Assembly: GCA_021413885.1 (NCBI GenBank)
Contig: JAIOPM010000039.1
Span: 62,001 to 126,000, forward strand
Direction: 5' to 3'
DNA length: 64,000 nt
Source: Planctomycetota bacterium
Lineage (GTDB): Bacteria > Planctomycetota > UBA1135 > GCA-002686595
The translations under genes and the position numbers were made by a program. Below are positions 18,163-26,779 of the stretch, piece after piece. The notes under the pieces are model-generated. The model had not been told where the DNA came from. It saw nothing but the letters and a program-made list of their open reading frames with translations, and did no database searches. Each line of letters opens with the position of its first letter. Positions within the stretch are counted from its first letter, which is position 1.

Positions 18163-18372
18163 TCAGCGGCGCGCGTAGCCGAGGCGCTTGACGACCTGGA
18201 GGATCTCGCTCCAGTTCGGGAACGGGCGAGCGTTCTGGCGCTTGTACGTGTCGATCGCCGTGATGAACTCGACCACCTCGGCGGTCATCTCGTCGGCGCT
18301 CGGGGGTTTCGCCTCGAACTTGACGGGCGGCAGCGCGGTCTTCGGAGCGGCGCTCTTCTTCTTGGGGCTCAT
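18163..18372 (-). CDS. Small conserved-looking hypothetical protein
   Basis: The 69-residue protein has a basic start (MSPKKKSAAPK), an Ala/Pro linker, then a compact helical domain: VVEFITAIDTYKRQNARPFPNWSE followed by ILQVVKRLGY. This regular pattern of charged and hydrophobic residues, the W-S-E-I-L turn and the codon use (third-position G/C) indicate a real gene. Function unknown. It is convergent with glyA, with 13 bp between the stop codons. Confidence 0.6.
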   Translation of the reverse strand: MSPKKKSAAPKTALPPVKFEAKPPSADEMTAEVVEFITAIDTYKRQNARPFPNWSEILQVVKRLGYARR

Positions 18373-18498
18373 CTAGGGTCGTGGCTTGGGAGCAGGGAGT
18401 TCGGACTCTCGGGCACACCTGCCGAGGCGCGCACGGGTATCGGAATCGCATCGGACGCATCTCAAGCGCAAGCACGCCGACGAAAGAAGTTCACGGTG

Positions 18499-19467
18499 TC
18501 AATCGAGCTCGTCGAGCAGGTCCGCCCAAGCCGCTCGCTCGCGCGAGGGGTCGACGAGCGGCCGCACACCGGCGCAGGCGAAGTCGATCTCCCGGCGGAA
18601 CGGCGCGTCGGTCTCCACGCGCACGAGCAAGTCCGCTAGACCGCGCGCGTCGCCGACCGCGAAGTACCCGGGGTACTTCGCGCCGAGCAGTCCGATCGAG
18701 CCCGCGATCCAGGTCGAGAGCACCGGCGTCTCGTTCGCGAGCGCCTCCGACACGACGTTGGCGCCGCCCTCGGTCCGCGACGTGACCAGTAACGCACGGG
18801 ATGCGGCAATCAGACGCAAAGCGTCGCGCCGCGCGAGCGCGCCAACCCAGCGGTAGCGGGGATTCGCGGCGTTCTCGCGCCGAGCCTCCGCCTCGAACTC
18901 CGGATCGAGCACCGCGCCGCAATGCACGACACGGATCCGCGACTCCGACGGGAGGAAACGCACGGCCCGCGCGGCGAGCAGGGGATCCTTGACCGCCCGC
19001 AAGTGGGCGACCACGCAGACTTCGAACGCGCCCGGCGTTCGCTGTACGTCGCGTCAGGCCGGCGGCGCCGATTGATGAATGACACGAACGCGCGCCCGTT
19101 CCCGTGCCGGGACGACGTCGAGGGCGAGCTCTTGGAGCGCGACGATGCGTTGTGCGGACGCGAGCGATCGACGCGCGACGTCGGAGTCCGCGCGATCGCC
19201 GTAGACGTCCGTCCCGGTCAGGGCGACGACGATCGACGTCGACGGCGAGTTCGCCCGACAGGCCTCGATCGACTCGGCGCTCTTCGTCGCGTGCAACGCG
19301 ACGAGGACGTCCGGCGAGCCGCCGCGGAAGCGTTCGTCGACGCGCACACGATGGCCGAGTTCGCGCAGACGCTTCGCCCAGCGCAGCGCGGTCACGCGGT
19401 TGCCGGAACTCGACCCGCGCGCGGCGGGGGTGACGATCGCGATGCTCCGACTCCGGCCGCGGTCCAT
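18499..19467 (-). pseudogene. senB: SenB-type selenosugar synthase gene, interrupted by in-frame TGA
   Basis: Reading from the ATG at 19467 gives 322 codons, the normal length of the TIGR04348/SenB glycosyltransferase family. It opens with SIAIVTPAARGSSSGNRVTA and has VALTGTDVYGD near residue 82. Codon 138 (19054-19056) is TGA; the frame continues past it as RDVQRTPGAFEVCVVAHLRAVKDP, the normal second Rossmann domain, ending with LLVTSRTEGGANVVSEAL and the closing helix. No frameshift is needed. SenB joins selenophosphate to a UDP-sugar in selenoneine synthesis. The gene may be a recent pseudogene, contain an error, or be read through. A TAGGAT box sits 7 nt before the ATG. Confidence 0.75.
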
Positions 19468-19474
19468 GCCGACG

Positions 19475-19480
19475 ATCCTA
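19475..19480 (-). promoter_or_regulatory. Putative leaderless -10 box (senB)
   Basis: TAGGAT on the minus strand ends 7 nt before the senB ATG. The promoter of the interrupted gene therefore looks intact. Confidence 0.4.
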
Positions 19481-19502
19481 TCGGCGCTCGACGCGATCGC
19501 GT

Positions 19503-19508
19503 TAGACT
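19503..19508 (+). promoter_or_regulatory. Putative -10 box of the TehB-like gene
   Basis: TAGACT lies 19 nt upstream of the ATG at 19528 in the 60 bp region shared with the divergent senB. Confidence 0.35.
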
Positions 19509-19527
19509 TGCGGTCGAGGCCCCGACG

Positions 19528-20127
19528 ATGAGCGCGCACCGGTCGGTCGACTTCTTCGACGCGCAGTTCCGACGTCAGGTCGGCGATCGCGACTTTCGGT
19601 TGAATCCGTTCGAGGAACTCGCGCTCCCTCACCTACACGGCGACGTGCTCGACGTCGGCTGCGGCCTCGGCAACCTGGCGCTCGAAGCCGCGCGGCGCGG
19701 ATGTCGCGTGCTCGCCGTCGACGCGAGCTCGACGGCGGTCGAGCGTGTGCGTGCCGATGCAAAGCGTCTCGCACTTCCGCTCGAGGCCGTCGAAGCCTCG
19801 CTCGCGAGTTGGAATCCCGTCGCGCGCTACGACTCGATCACCTGTATCGGCGTGTTGATGTTCCTACGCGGCGAGCGCGCGCTGGAGCTCTTCGGCACGA
19901 TCCGCGACGCGGTTCGTCCCGGCGGAACGGCGGTCGTGAACGTATTGGTCGAAGGCACGACCTTCATGGACATGTTCGACCCCGAGGAGCACTACCTGTT
20001 CGGCCGCGGCGAGCTCGCGCGCTCTTTCGCGGGTTGGGAGCTCGTCGCGGAACGCAGCGACTCCTTCGCCGCGCCTCGAGAGACGCGCAAGGAGTTCGAG
20101 ACCGTGATCGCGCGCAAGCCGCCCTAG
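19528..20127 (+). CDS. TehB-like SAM-dependent methyltransferase
   Basis: The 199-residue class I methyltransferase has motif I DVLDVGCGLGNLALEA (39-54) and acidic motif II VLAVDAS. The region GVLMFLRGERALELFGTI, then VRPGG, then FGRGELARSFAGWELV closely follows E. coli TehB (VLMFLEAKT..., CTKPGG, FKEGELRRYYEGWE). TehB methylates tellurite- and selenium-derived compounds. Divergence from a selenosugar-synthase-like gene across 60 bp makes a chalcogen substrate plausible. The last base pairs (CTAG) are shared with mtnA on the other strand. Confidence 0.75.
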   Translation: MSAHRSVDFFDAQFRRQVGDRDFRLNPFEELALPHLHGDVLDVGCGLGNLALEAARRGCRVLAVDASSTAVERVRADAKRLALPLEAVEASLASWNPVARYDSITCIGVLMFLRGERALELFGTIRDAVRPGGTAVVNVLVEGTTFMDMFDPEEHYLFGRGELARSFAGWELVAERSDSFAAPRETRKEFETVIARKPP

Positions 20128-21191
20128 AGGCGGCCGCCGCGGCGGAGCGCTTCTTCGACGCGCGCGGTGTTCGGGCGCTCGATGATGCCGACCTCGGTGA
20201 TGATGCCGCGGATGAAGCGCGCGGGCGTCACGTCGAACGCCGGGTTGTAGACCTTGACGCCGAGCGGCGCGGTGCGCTTGCCGAAGCCCTGCGTGATCTC
20301 GTCGGCGCCGCGCTCCTCGATCGGGATCTCGTCGCCGTGCGCGATCTTGGTGTCGAACGTCGAGAGCGGCGCGCAGACATAGAACGGGATGCCGTGCTCG
20401 CGCGCGAGCACCGCGACCGAGTACGTGCCGATCTTGTTCGCGGTGTCGCCGTTCTTCGCGATGCGGTCGGCGCCGACGAAGACCGCGTCGATCTTGCCCT
20501 CGAACATCACGCGGCCCGCCATGTTGTCGGTGATCAGCGTCACGTCGATCTTCGCTTCGTGGAGCTCCCACGCCGTCAACCGCGCGCCCTGCAAGAGCGG
20601 CCGCGTCTCGTCGGCGAAGACGCGCAGCGTCTTGCCCTGATCACGCGCGACGTAGATCGGCGCGAGCGCCGTGCCGTAGTCCGCGGTCGCGAGCGCACCG
20701 GCGTTGCAGTGGGTGAGCACCGTGTCGCCGTCCTTCAAAAGGTCCGCGCCGACCGCGCCGATCTTGCGGCAGATCTCGCGGTCCTCGCGCCAGATCGTGT
20801 GCGCTTCGTCGAAGAGCCCGTCGACGATCTCGCGGCCGTTCTTCTTCGCGCCGTAATCGCGCGCGGCACGCGCCGCCATGCGCTCGAGCGCCCAGAAGAG
20901 ATTGACCGCCGTCGGCCGCGCGCGCGCGAGCCACGCGCACGTCTCCTTCGTCCGGCCGAACACGTCGTCGGCGCTGCCGTTCGCGTGGCCTTGGATGCCG
21001 AGCAACACGCCGTAGCCCGCCGCGACGCCGATCGCGGGCGCGCCGCGCACCGCGAGACGCTTGATCGCGTCGAACATGTCGTCGACCGTCTTCAGGTCGA
21101 GGATCTTCAGCTCGGTCGGCAGCAGCGTCTGATCGATGATGCGGGCGAAACCGGGACGGTCGCCCTCCCAGTGAATGGTGTCGACGGGCAT
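20124..21191 (-). CDS. mtnA: S-methyl-5-thioribose-1-phosphate isomerase
   Basis: MtnA converts methylthioribose-1-phosphate to methylthioribulose-1-phosphate in methionine salvage. The 355 residues match the family. RGAPAIG (49-55), the catalytic Cys162 in THCNAGALAT and the catalytic Asp242 in VGADRIAKNGDTANKIGT agree with the Bacillus enzyme (Cys160, Asp240). The start at 21191 gives MPVDTIHWEGD, the usual N-terminus; the open frame extends further upstream without similarity. It lies 19 bp after purE on the same strand and may be co-transcribed. Confidence 0.95.
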   Translation of the reverse strand: MPVDTIHWEGDRPGFARIIDQTLLPTELKILDLKTVDDMFDAIKRLAVRGAPAIGVAAGYGVLLGIQGHANGSADDVFGRTKETCAWLARARPTAVNLFWALERMAARAARDYGAKKNGREIVDGLFDEAHTIWREDREICRKIGAVGADLLKDGDTVLTHCNAGALATADYGTALAPIYVARDQGKTLRVFADETRPLLQGARLTAWELHEAKIDVTLITDNMAGRVMFEGKIDAVFVGADRIAKNGDTANKIGTYSVAVLAREHGIPFYVCAPLSTFDTKIAHGDEIPIEERGADEITQGFGKRTAPLGVKVYNPAFDVTPARFIRGIITEVGIIERPNTARVEEALRRGGRL

Positions 21192-21210
21192 GGAGGGCGT
21201 GAGTTCGGAG

Positions 21211-21705
21211 TTACGCGAGCTTGGACTGAAGCGCGGCGTCTTTCTCCGCGACTTTCTTCGCCATGTCGGCGCGGTGCTTGACGAGTTTCGGTGCGAGCTC
21301 CGGATGCGCCAGCGCGAGGATCCGCACCGCGAACAGCGCCGCGTTCTGCGGACCGCCGCCGCCGACCGCGACCGAGACGACCGGAACGCCGCCGGGCATC
21401 TGCACGGTCGAGAGCAACGCGTCGAGGCCGCCAAGCGGCGGGTTGTCGATCGGGATGCCGATCACCGGCAAGTCCGTGTGCGCCGCGACGACGCCGGCGA
21501 GGTGCGCCGCGCCGCCGGCCGCGCAGATCAGGACCTTCACGCCGCGCGCGGGAGCTTGCTCGACGAACTCGACCACTTGCTTCGGCGTACGGTGAGCGGA
21601 GAGCACCCGCGCCTCGACCGCGACGCCGAACTTCTTCAACTCCGCGGCGCACGGCTCGAGCCGCGACCAATCGGAATCGGAACCCATGAGGATCGCGACC
21701 TTCAT
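21211..21705 (-). CDS. purE: 5-(carboxyamino)imidazole ribonucleotide mutase
   Basis: Class I PurE converts N5-CAIR to CAIR in purine synthesis. The 164-residue protein starts MKVAILMGSDSDW, with SAHRTPKQVVEFV near residue 41, CAAGGAAHLAGVVAAHT near 61 and PVIGIPIDNPPLGGLDALL near 80, all active-site segments. Its ATG overlaps the purC stop codon (ATGA), so it is translated with purC. No purK lies in the window. Confidence 0.95.
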   Translation of the reverse strand: MKVAILMGSDSDWSRLEPCAAELKKFGVAVEARVLSAHRTPKQVVEFVEQAPARGVKVLICAAGGAAHLAGVVAAHTDLPVIGIPIDNPPLGGLDALLSTVQMPGGVPVVSVAVGGGGPQNAALFAVRILALAHPELAPKLVKHRADMAKKVAEKDAALQSKLA

Positions 21706-22619
21706 GCGCGCGCTCCTTCCGGCTGACGGCCGGTGATCTTCGCGCAGACTTCGAGGTACTTGTTCGCGGTGCGCTCGATCACGTCGCTCGACAACGTCGG
21801 CGGCGGGTACTGCTTGTTCCAGTCGAGCGTCTCGAGCCAGTCGCGCAGGATCTGCTTGTCGTAGCTCGGCGGGTTCTGTCCCGGCACGACCTTGTCGGCC
21901 GGCCAGAAGCGCGACGAATCCGGCGTCAACGCTTCGTCGATCAGGATCACCTTGTCGCGGCGGACGCCGAACTCGAACTTGGTGTCGGCGAGCAAGATGC
22001 CGTGGCGCGAGAGCACTTCGCCCGCGCGCTTGAACAACGCGATCGAGGCCTTCGCGCACGGTTCGTAGATCGCAGCGCCGACGCGCTCGCGCGCTTGATC
22101 GGGCGTGATCGGGAGATCGTGACCGGTCTCCTCCTTGGTCGTCGGCGTCAGGATCGGCTCGGGCAGACGCGAAGAGTTCTTCAAGCCGGCGGGCAGCGGC
22201 ACGCCGCACACGCTCTGCACCTTCTGGTACTCCTTCCAACCGGAGCCCGCGAGGTAGCCGCGCACGACCCACTCGACCGTCGTCGGTTGCGCGCGACGCA
22301 CGACCATCACGCGGCCGCGCAGCCGATCGCGCCACTCGTTCGGCAACGCGGCGACGTCGTCGACCGAGGTGCTGATCAAGTGGTTCTCGATCACGTCGCG
22401 CGTGTTCTCGAACCAGTACGCCGTGATGGCGGTGAGAACCTCGCCCTTGTGCGGAATGCCTTCGTTCATCACCACGTCGAACGCAGAGACGCGGTCGCTG
22501 GTGACGAAGAGCAGTCGCTCGGCGTCGATCTCGTAGATGTCGCGCACCTTGCCGGAGGCGAGCCACTTCAGTCCGGGGATCTTGCGTTCGCGGCCGAGAT
22601 ACGTCGTTTGCACGGTCAT
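21702..22619 (-). CDS. purC: Phosphoribosylaminoimidazole-succinocarboxamide synthase
   Basis: It joins aspartate to CAIR with ATP to form SAICAR. The 305-residue length and the insertions (GSGWKEYQK near residue 125, TPTTKEETGHD near 160) match the longer, yeast-like SAICAR synthetase subgroup. Key blocks are SGKVRDIYE (22-30), TSDRVSAFD (40-48), DTKFEFG and DEALTPDSSRFW. It is the first gene of purC-purE and divergent from aroA, with 88 bp between. Confidence 0.95.
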   Translation of the reverse strand: MTVQTTYLGRERKIPGLKWLASGKVRDIYEIDAERLLFVTSDRVSAFDVVMNEGIPHKGEVLTAITAYWFENTRDVIENHLISTSVDDVAALPNEWRDRLRGRVMVVRRAQPTTVEWVVRGYLAGSGWKEYQKVQSVCGVPLPAGLKNSSRLPEPILTPTTKEETGHDLPITPDQARERVGAAIYEPCAKASIALFKRAGEVLSRHGILLADTKFEFGVRRDKVILIDEALTPDSSRFWPADKVVPGQNPPSYDKQILRDWLETLDWNKQYPPPTLSSDVIERTANKYLEVCAKITGRQPEGARA

Positions 22620-22675
22620 GGCGTTCTAGGTTTCCGTGGAAGAGGGGCGGGAGTATGACGGCACGGCGCGAGAGC

Positions 22676-22681
22676 TACAAT
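22676..22681 (+). promoter_or_regulatory. Putative aroA -10 box
   Basis: TACAAT (5 of 6 match to TATAAT) lies 26 nt before the GTG at 22708. Its position downstream of the alternative GTG at 22636 argues against that longer start. Confidence 0.45.
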
Positions 22682-22707
22682 CGCCCGCCGCGGCGAAGGC
22701 CGGCTCC

Positions 22708-24021
22708 GTGCACGCAGACTCCAGAGGTTTCGCTCCCGAGTCGCGTGTCACCGGGCGTTTCCGAGCGCCGGGCTCGAAGTCGCTGGCGCAACGCGCGCTG
22801 TTCGCCGCGGCCTTGGCCGACGGTTCGACGCGCATCTCGGGCCTGCCCGACGGCGACGACGTCGGCCGCGCCGTCGCGTTGCTCGCGGCGTGCGGCGCGC
22901 CGCTCTAACGGCTCGCGCCGGCCGCCGTGCGGATCACCGGCCGTCCGCCGGGGCCGCACCGCGGGCTCGCGCCGCGCGGGCCGCTCGAACTCGGCGAGTC
23001 GGGCACCCTCGCGCGTTTCGCGACCGCGGTGCTCGCGTTGTGCGCCTCGACCGAGGCGACGATCGAGCTCGTCGCGTCGGGCTCGCTCGCGAACCGCCGG
23101 TCGGACGCGTTGATCGACGCGCTCGCCGCGAGCGGCGTCGAGTTCGCGAGCCGCACGTTCCCGTTGCGCCTGCGACCGCTCGGGCCGCCGAGTTCGATCG
23201 ATTTGATCGCGCCGCGTTCGAGCCAGGAGTTGAGCGGCCTGATGCTCGCGCTCGCCGCGTACCCCGACGAGATCGAGGTGCGCGTGTCGGGTCCGCTCCC
23301 GAGTCCGCCGTACGTTGCGATGACGATCGCGCTGCTCGCGCGTTTCGGAGCGCGCGTCGACGTGCGCGGGTCGACGTACACGGTGAAGGGTCCGTTGCGC
23401 GCGCCGACGGATCCGTTCGAGATCGAGCCCGATGCTTCGCTCGCCGCGGTCGCATTGTGCGCCGCATGCCTCGGCGGGGGAGAACTCGTCGCGACCGGCC
23501 CCGGCGCGAAAAGTCTCCAAGGCGACGTGCGCATCGTCGAGCACCTCGCCGCGTTCGGTTGTCGCGCGAGCTTCGAACCGGACGGGTTGCACGCGAGCGG
23601 TCGACCGACGCGCGGCGCGCAGCTCGACCTCGCGGGCGAACCGGACCTCGCGCCGCCGTTGGTCGCGGTCGCGGCCGCAGCGTTGCTCGCGCGTCCGAGC
23701 GCGACCAGCGAGTTCACCGGCCTCGGGACGTTGCCCGGCAAGGAGAGCTCGCGCATCGAAGTGCTCGCGAACGGCCTGCGCTCGCTCGGCTTCGAAGTCG
23801 CGAGCACCGCGTCGACGCTGCGGCTCTCACGCGGTCCGAGCACGCCGCGCGGCGCGCGCCTCGATGCGCACGGCGACCATCGCATGGCGTTCGCGTTCGG
23901 ATTGCTCGGGCTCGCGGTTCCCGGCGTCGAAGTCGCGGGCGCGAACGCGGTCGCGAAGTCCTGGCCGAGTTTCTGGCGCGATCTCGAACGCCTCGGCGCC
24001 GTTCCGCTCGAGGCTCGGTAA
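22708..24021 (+). pseudogene. aroA: EPSP synthase gene, interrupted by in-frame TAA
   Basis: EPSP synthase makes 5-enolpyruvylshikimate-3-phosphate in aromatic amino acid synthesis. From the GTG at 22708 the frame encodes 437 positions, the family length. The N-terminus has FRAPGSKSLAQRALFAAAL (catalytic Lys24). Codon 67 (22906-22908) is TAA, and the same frame continues with RLAPAAVRITG, LGESGTLARFATAV, SSQELSGLMLAL and DHRMAFAFGLLGL to the normal end at 24021. A single GAA-to-TAA change would explain it. The variant K-E-S-S-R-I replaces the usual KESDR. Rare codons (TAT, CTA, CGA) upstream of 22708 suggest non-coding sequence there. Confidence 0.85.
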
Positions 24022-24055
24022 CGCGAACGCGGCTTCCGCTCGGCCTTCGCGACGC

Positions 24056-24061
24056 TATCCT
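24056..24061 (+). promoter_or_regulatory. Putative leaderless -10 box (galE)
   Basis: TATCCT ends 6 nt before the ATG at 24068. No Shine-Dalgarno sequence is present. Confidence 0.4.
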
Positions 24062-24067
24062 CGCGCC

Positions 24068-25072
24068 ATGACTCCTTCCCTCGCGAAGCCCCAGGGCCCG
24101 GTGCTCGTTGCCGGCGGCGCGGGCTACATCGGAGCCGTCACCGTGCGGCTCTTCCGCACCCTCGGCGTCGAAACCGTCGTGCTCGACAACCTCTCGACCG
24201 GCCACGCCGCCGCGGTGCAAGGCGCGTTCGAGCAGGTCGACCTCGGCGACCGCGACGCGCTCTCACGCGTGTTCGCGAAGCACAAGCCGGTCGCGGTCGT
24301 GCACTTCGCAGCCAAGACGTACGTCGGCGAGTCGGTGAAGGAACCCGCGAAGTACTACCGCGAGAACGTCCACTACACGTGGAACCTGCTCGAGGCGATG
24401 CGCGAGCACGGCTGCCGCGACATCGTCTTCTCGTCCTCGTGCGCGACGTACGGCAATCCGATCCGCGTGCCGATCGACGAGACGCATCCGCAGAATCCGA
24501 TCTCGCCGTACGGGCGCACCAAGCTCCACATGGAACACATGATGGAGGACTACAGCCGCGCGTACGGCCTGCGCTTCTGCGCGCTGCGCTACTTCAACGC
24601 GGCGGGCGCGTCCCAGGACTCGACGCTCGGCGAGGTGCACGAGCCCGAGACGCACTTGATCCCGCTCGTCCTCCAAGTCGCGGCCGGCGCGCGCGCCGAC
24701 ATCTCGGTCTTCGGCGACGACTATCCGACCAAGGACAAGACCTGCATCCGCGACTACATCCACGTCGAGGACCTCGCGGACGCGCATGCGCGCGCCCTGC
24801 TGAAGCTGCAGGCGGGGACCGAGCGCTTGTTCTGCAACCTCGGCACCGGCACCGGTTTCTCCGTGCTCGAAGTGATCCATACCGCGCACCGCGTCACCGG
24901 CCGCAAGATCCCGGCGAAGGTCGTCGCGCGCCGCGAAGGCGATCCGCCGGTCTTGGTCAGCGGCGGCACGCGCGCGTTCGACGAGCTCGGTTGGAAACCG
25001 CGCCGCGCGGAACTCGCCGACATCCTCGGCGACGCGTGGAAGTTCCTCCAAGCGCACCCGCGCGGTTACTGA
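24068..25072 (+). CDS. galE: UDP-glucose 4-epimerase
   Basis: It interconverts UDP-glucose and UDP-galactose for surface polysaccharide and galactose use. The 334-residue extended SDR has the NAD motif GGAGYIG (16-22), VVHFAAKTYVGES (77-89), the catalytic region SSSCATYGNP (122-131) and YxxxK with Tyr148/Lys152 (YGRTK), then LRYFNAAGA and DGTCIRDYIHVEDLA-type sequence (here DKTCIRDYIHVEDLA). It is a single gene with a probable leaderless start. Confidence 0.93.
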   Translation: MTPSLAKPQGPVLVAGGAGYIGAVTVRLFRTLGVETVVLDNLSTGHAAAVQGAFEQVDLGDRDALSRVFAKHKPVAVVHFAAKTYVGESVKEPAKYYRENVHYTWNLLEAMREHGCRDIVFSSSCATYGNPIRVPIDETHPQNPISPYGRTKLHMEHMMEDYSRAYGLRFCALRYFNAAGASQDSTLGEVHEPETHLIPLVLQVAAGARADISVFGDDYPTKDKTCIRDYIHVEDLADAHARALLKLQAGTERLFCNLGTGTGFSVLEVIHTAHRVTGRKIPAKVVARREGDPPVLVSGGTRAFDELGWKPRRAELADILGDAWKFLQAHPRGY

Positions 25073-25120
25073 GCGCGAGCGACGAACTCGCTCGCCCGCG
25101 CTCGACGTCAAACTGAGGCC

Positions 25121-26719
25121 ATGGCGTTCGCGAAGTTCGTACTCGGCGCGCTGCTCGTCGCGTTCGGCGATCCGCCGGACACCGCCGTTTGGAAGAGCGG
25201 CTACGACACGCTGTTGACCGCGGACCTCCAGGCGCACGAGGTGGCGCTCGCGAGCCCCGAAATGGAGGGCCGCGACACGCCGAGCGCCGGCCTCGCGCGC
25301 GCCGCGACGTACATCGAAGAACATTTCCGCGCCGCCGGCCTCGAGTCCGTCGGCGCCGCGCCGACGACCGGCACGACGACTTCGGGCGGGAGCTTGCGCT
25401 GGACGTACTCACGCAAGATCCAGACGGCGAACGCGAGCGCGTGCGAACTCGTGCTCGCCGTCGACGGCAAGGAGCCGCAGAGTTTCGCGCTCGCGTCCGA
25501 CTTCGTGCCGGTGCCCGGCGTCGGCGGCAAGGCGGACGGGCCGCTGATCTTCTGCGGCTTCGGCATCCGCGCGCCCAAGGAGAAGTGGGACGACTTGAAG
25601 GGCAAGTCGTTGAAGGGCGCGATCGTGATGATCGTCGAGAGCGAGCCGCGCCACGCCAAGCTCTTCGACGGACCGGAGATCACCCACGACGCGGAGCTCT
25701 TCGAGAAGCTCGGCGATCTCGCCGAGGCCAAAGTCGCGGGCGTGATCGTCGTGCGCCGTCCGCCCGAGGCGGGTCCGAAGTCGAAGCTCGGTCCGCGGCC
25801 GGAAGCGAGCCCGCTCTCGGTGCGCGCCGGCTGGGCGCAGTGGAACGACGGCCGCACGTTCCAGACTCCGCAGCCGACGCCGACGCGCTTGCCGCCGACC
25901 GTCGAGGTCAACGCGGCGACCGGCCAACTCCTGCTCGGCGAGAGCGTCGTCGCGCTCGCGACGCGGATCGAGAAGAGCGGCCGCAGCGTGCAAGTCGCGC
26001 CGAAAGGTCGCTACGTGCGCTTCACGTCCGCGGCCGACGCGGTCGACACCGCGCTCGAGAACGTCGTCGGCGTCCTGCGCGGCTCGGATCCGGCGCTCGC
26101 GGAGGAGTACGTCGTCCTCGGCGCGCACTACGACCACATCGGCGTCGATTCGGCGGGCCGCATCGGCTGCGGCGCCGACGACAACGCGTCGGGCTCGGCG
26201 GCGCTGCTCGAACTCGCGCAGGCGTTCGCGACGGCGCGGCCGCGGCGGTCGTTGCTCTTCATCGCCTTCTCGGGCGAGGAGCACGGGCTGTGGGGCTCCC
26301 AGGCGATCTGCCAACGCCCGCCGATCGATCCGTCGCGCCTGGTCGCGATGGTCAACATGGACATGCTCGGCCGCGGCGTGGCGGACGAGGTCGCGGTGCT
26401 CGGCATCACGCAGAACCCCGAACTCGAGAAGGTCCTGCAACAGGCGAAGGGCCTCTCGAAGACCGGTGTGACCAAGATCGTGGTGCGCCAAGGCGAGGAG
26501 CTCTTCCAGCGCTCCGACCACTACTCGTTCCACCAGATCGGTGTGCCGGTGCTCTTTTTCTTCGAGGGCCTGCCGATCGACGCGAACAAGGACTACCACA
26601 CCTGGCGCGACACGCTCGAGACGCTCGACTTCGACAAGCTGACGCGCTCGACGCGCCTCGTGTTCAACACCGCCTGGATCCTGGCGAACGACGACCAGCG
26701 TCCGCCGAAGCCGCGCTGA
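25121..26719 (+). CDS. Exported M28-family zinc aminopeptidase with PA-like insert
   Basis: The 532-residue protein begins with a short hydrophobic leader. A protease-associated-like region (about 110-290) precedes the M28 peptidase domain with all five zinc ligands: H336 (GAHYDHIG), D353/D354 (GADDNASG), catalytic E386 with E387 (FSGEEHG), D414 (VNMDMLGR) and H493 (DYHTWRDT). It probably releases N-terminal amino acids from peptides outside the cytoplasm. It starts 48 bp after galE. Confidence 0.85.
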   Translation: MAFAKFVLGALLVAFGDPPDTAVWKSGYDTLLTADLQAHEVALASPEMEGRDTPSAGLARAATYIEEHFRAAGLESVGAAPTTGTTTSGGSLRWTYSRKIQTANASACELVLAVDGKEPQSFALASDFVPVPGVGGKADGPLIFCGFGIRAPKEKWDDLKGKSLKGAIVMIVESEPRHAKLFDGPEITHDAELFEKLGDLAEAKVAGVIVVRRPPEAGPKSKLGPRPEASPLSVRAGWAQWNDGRTFQTPQPTPTRLPPTVEVNAATGQLLLGESVVALATRIEKSGRSVQVAPKGRYVRFTSAADAVDTALENVVGVLRGSDPALAEEYVVLGAHYDHIGVDSAGRIGCGADDNASGSAALLELAQAFATARPRRSLLFIAFSGEEHGLWGSQAICQRPPIDPSRLVAMVNMDMLGRGVADEVAVLGITQNPELEKVLQQAKGLSKTGVTKIVVRQGEELFQRSDHYSFHQIGVPVLFFFEGLPIDANKDYHTWRDTLETLDFDKLTRSTRLVFNTAWILANDDQRPPKPR

Positions 26720-26779
26720 TCCCGAGCACTCGGCTCTCGACTCGCGCGCGGCGATCGGCAGAATGCGCGTCGACACGCC

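Noticed and set aside
19054-19056. TGA of senB as a selenocysteine codon
   Set aside because: No SECIS-like hairpin is evident just downstream, and as far as I recall the family has no conserved Cys at this point. A nonsense change or error is simpler.
22636-22707. Longer aroA start at GTG 22636
   Set aside because: The extra 24 codons include TAT, CTA, CAA and CGA, unlike genes here, have no family similarity, and the TACAAT box lies inside them.
18499-24021. Genetic code change to explain the in-frame TGA and TAA
   Set aside because: Both codons are used as normal stops by neighbouring intact genes with correct family lengths.
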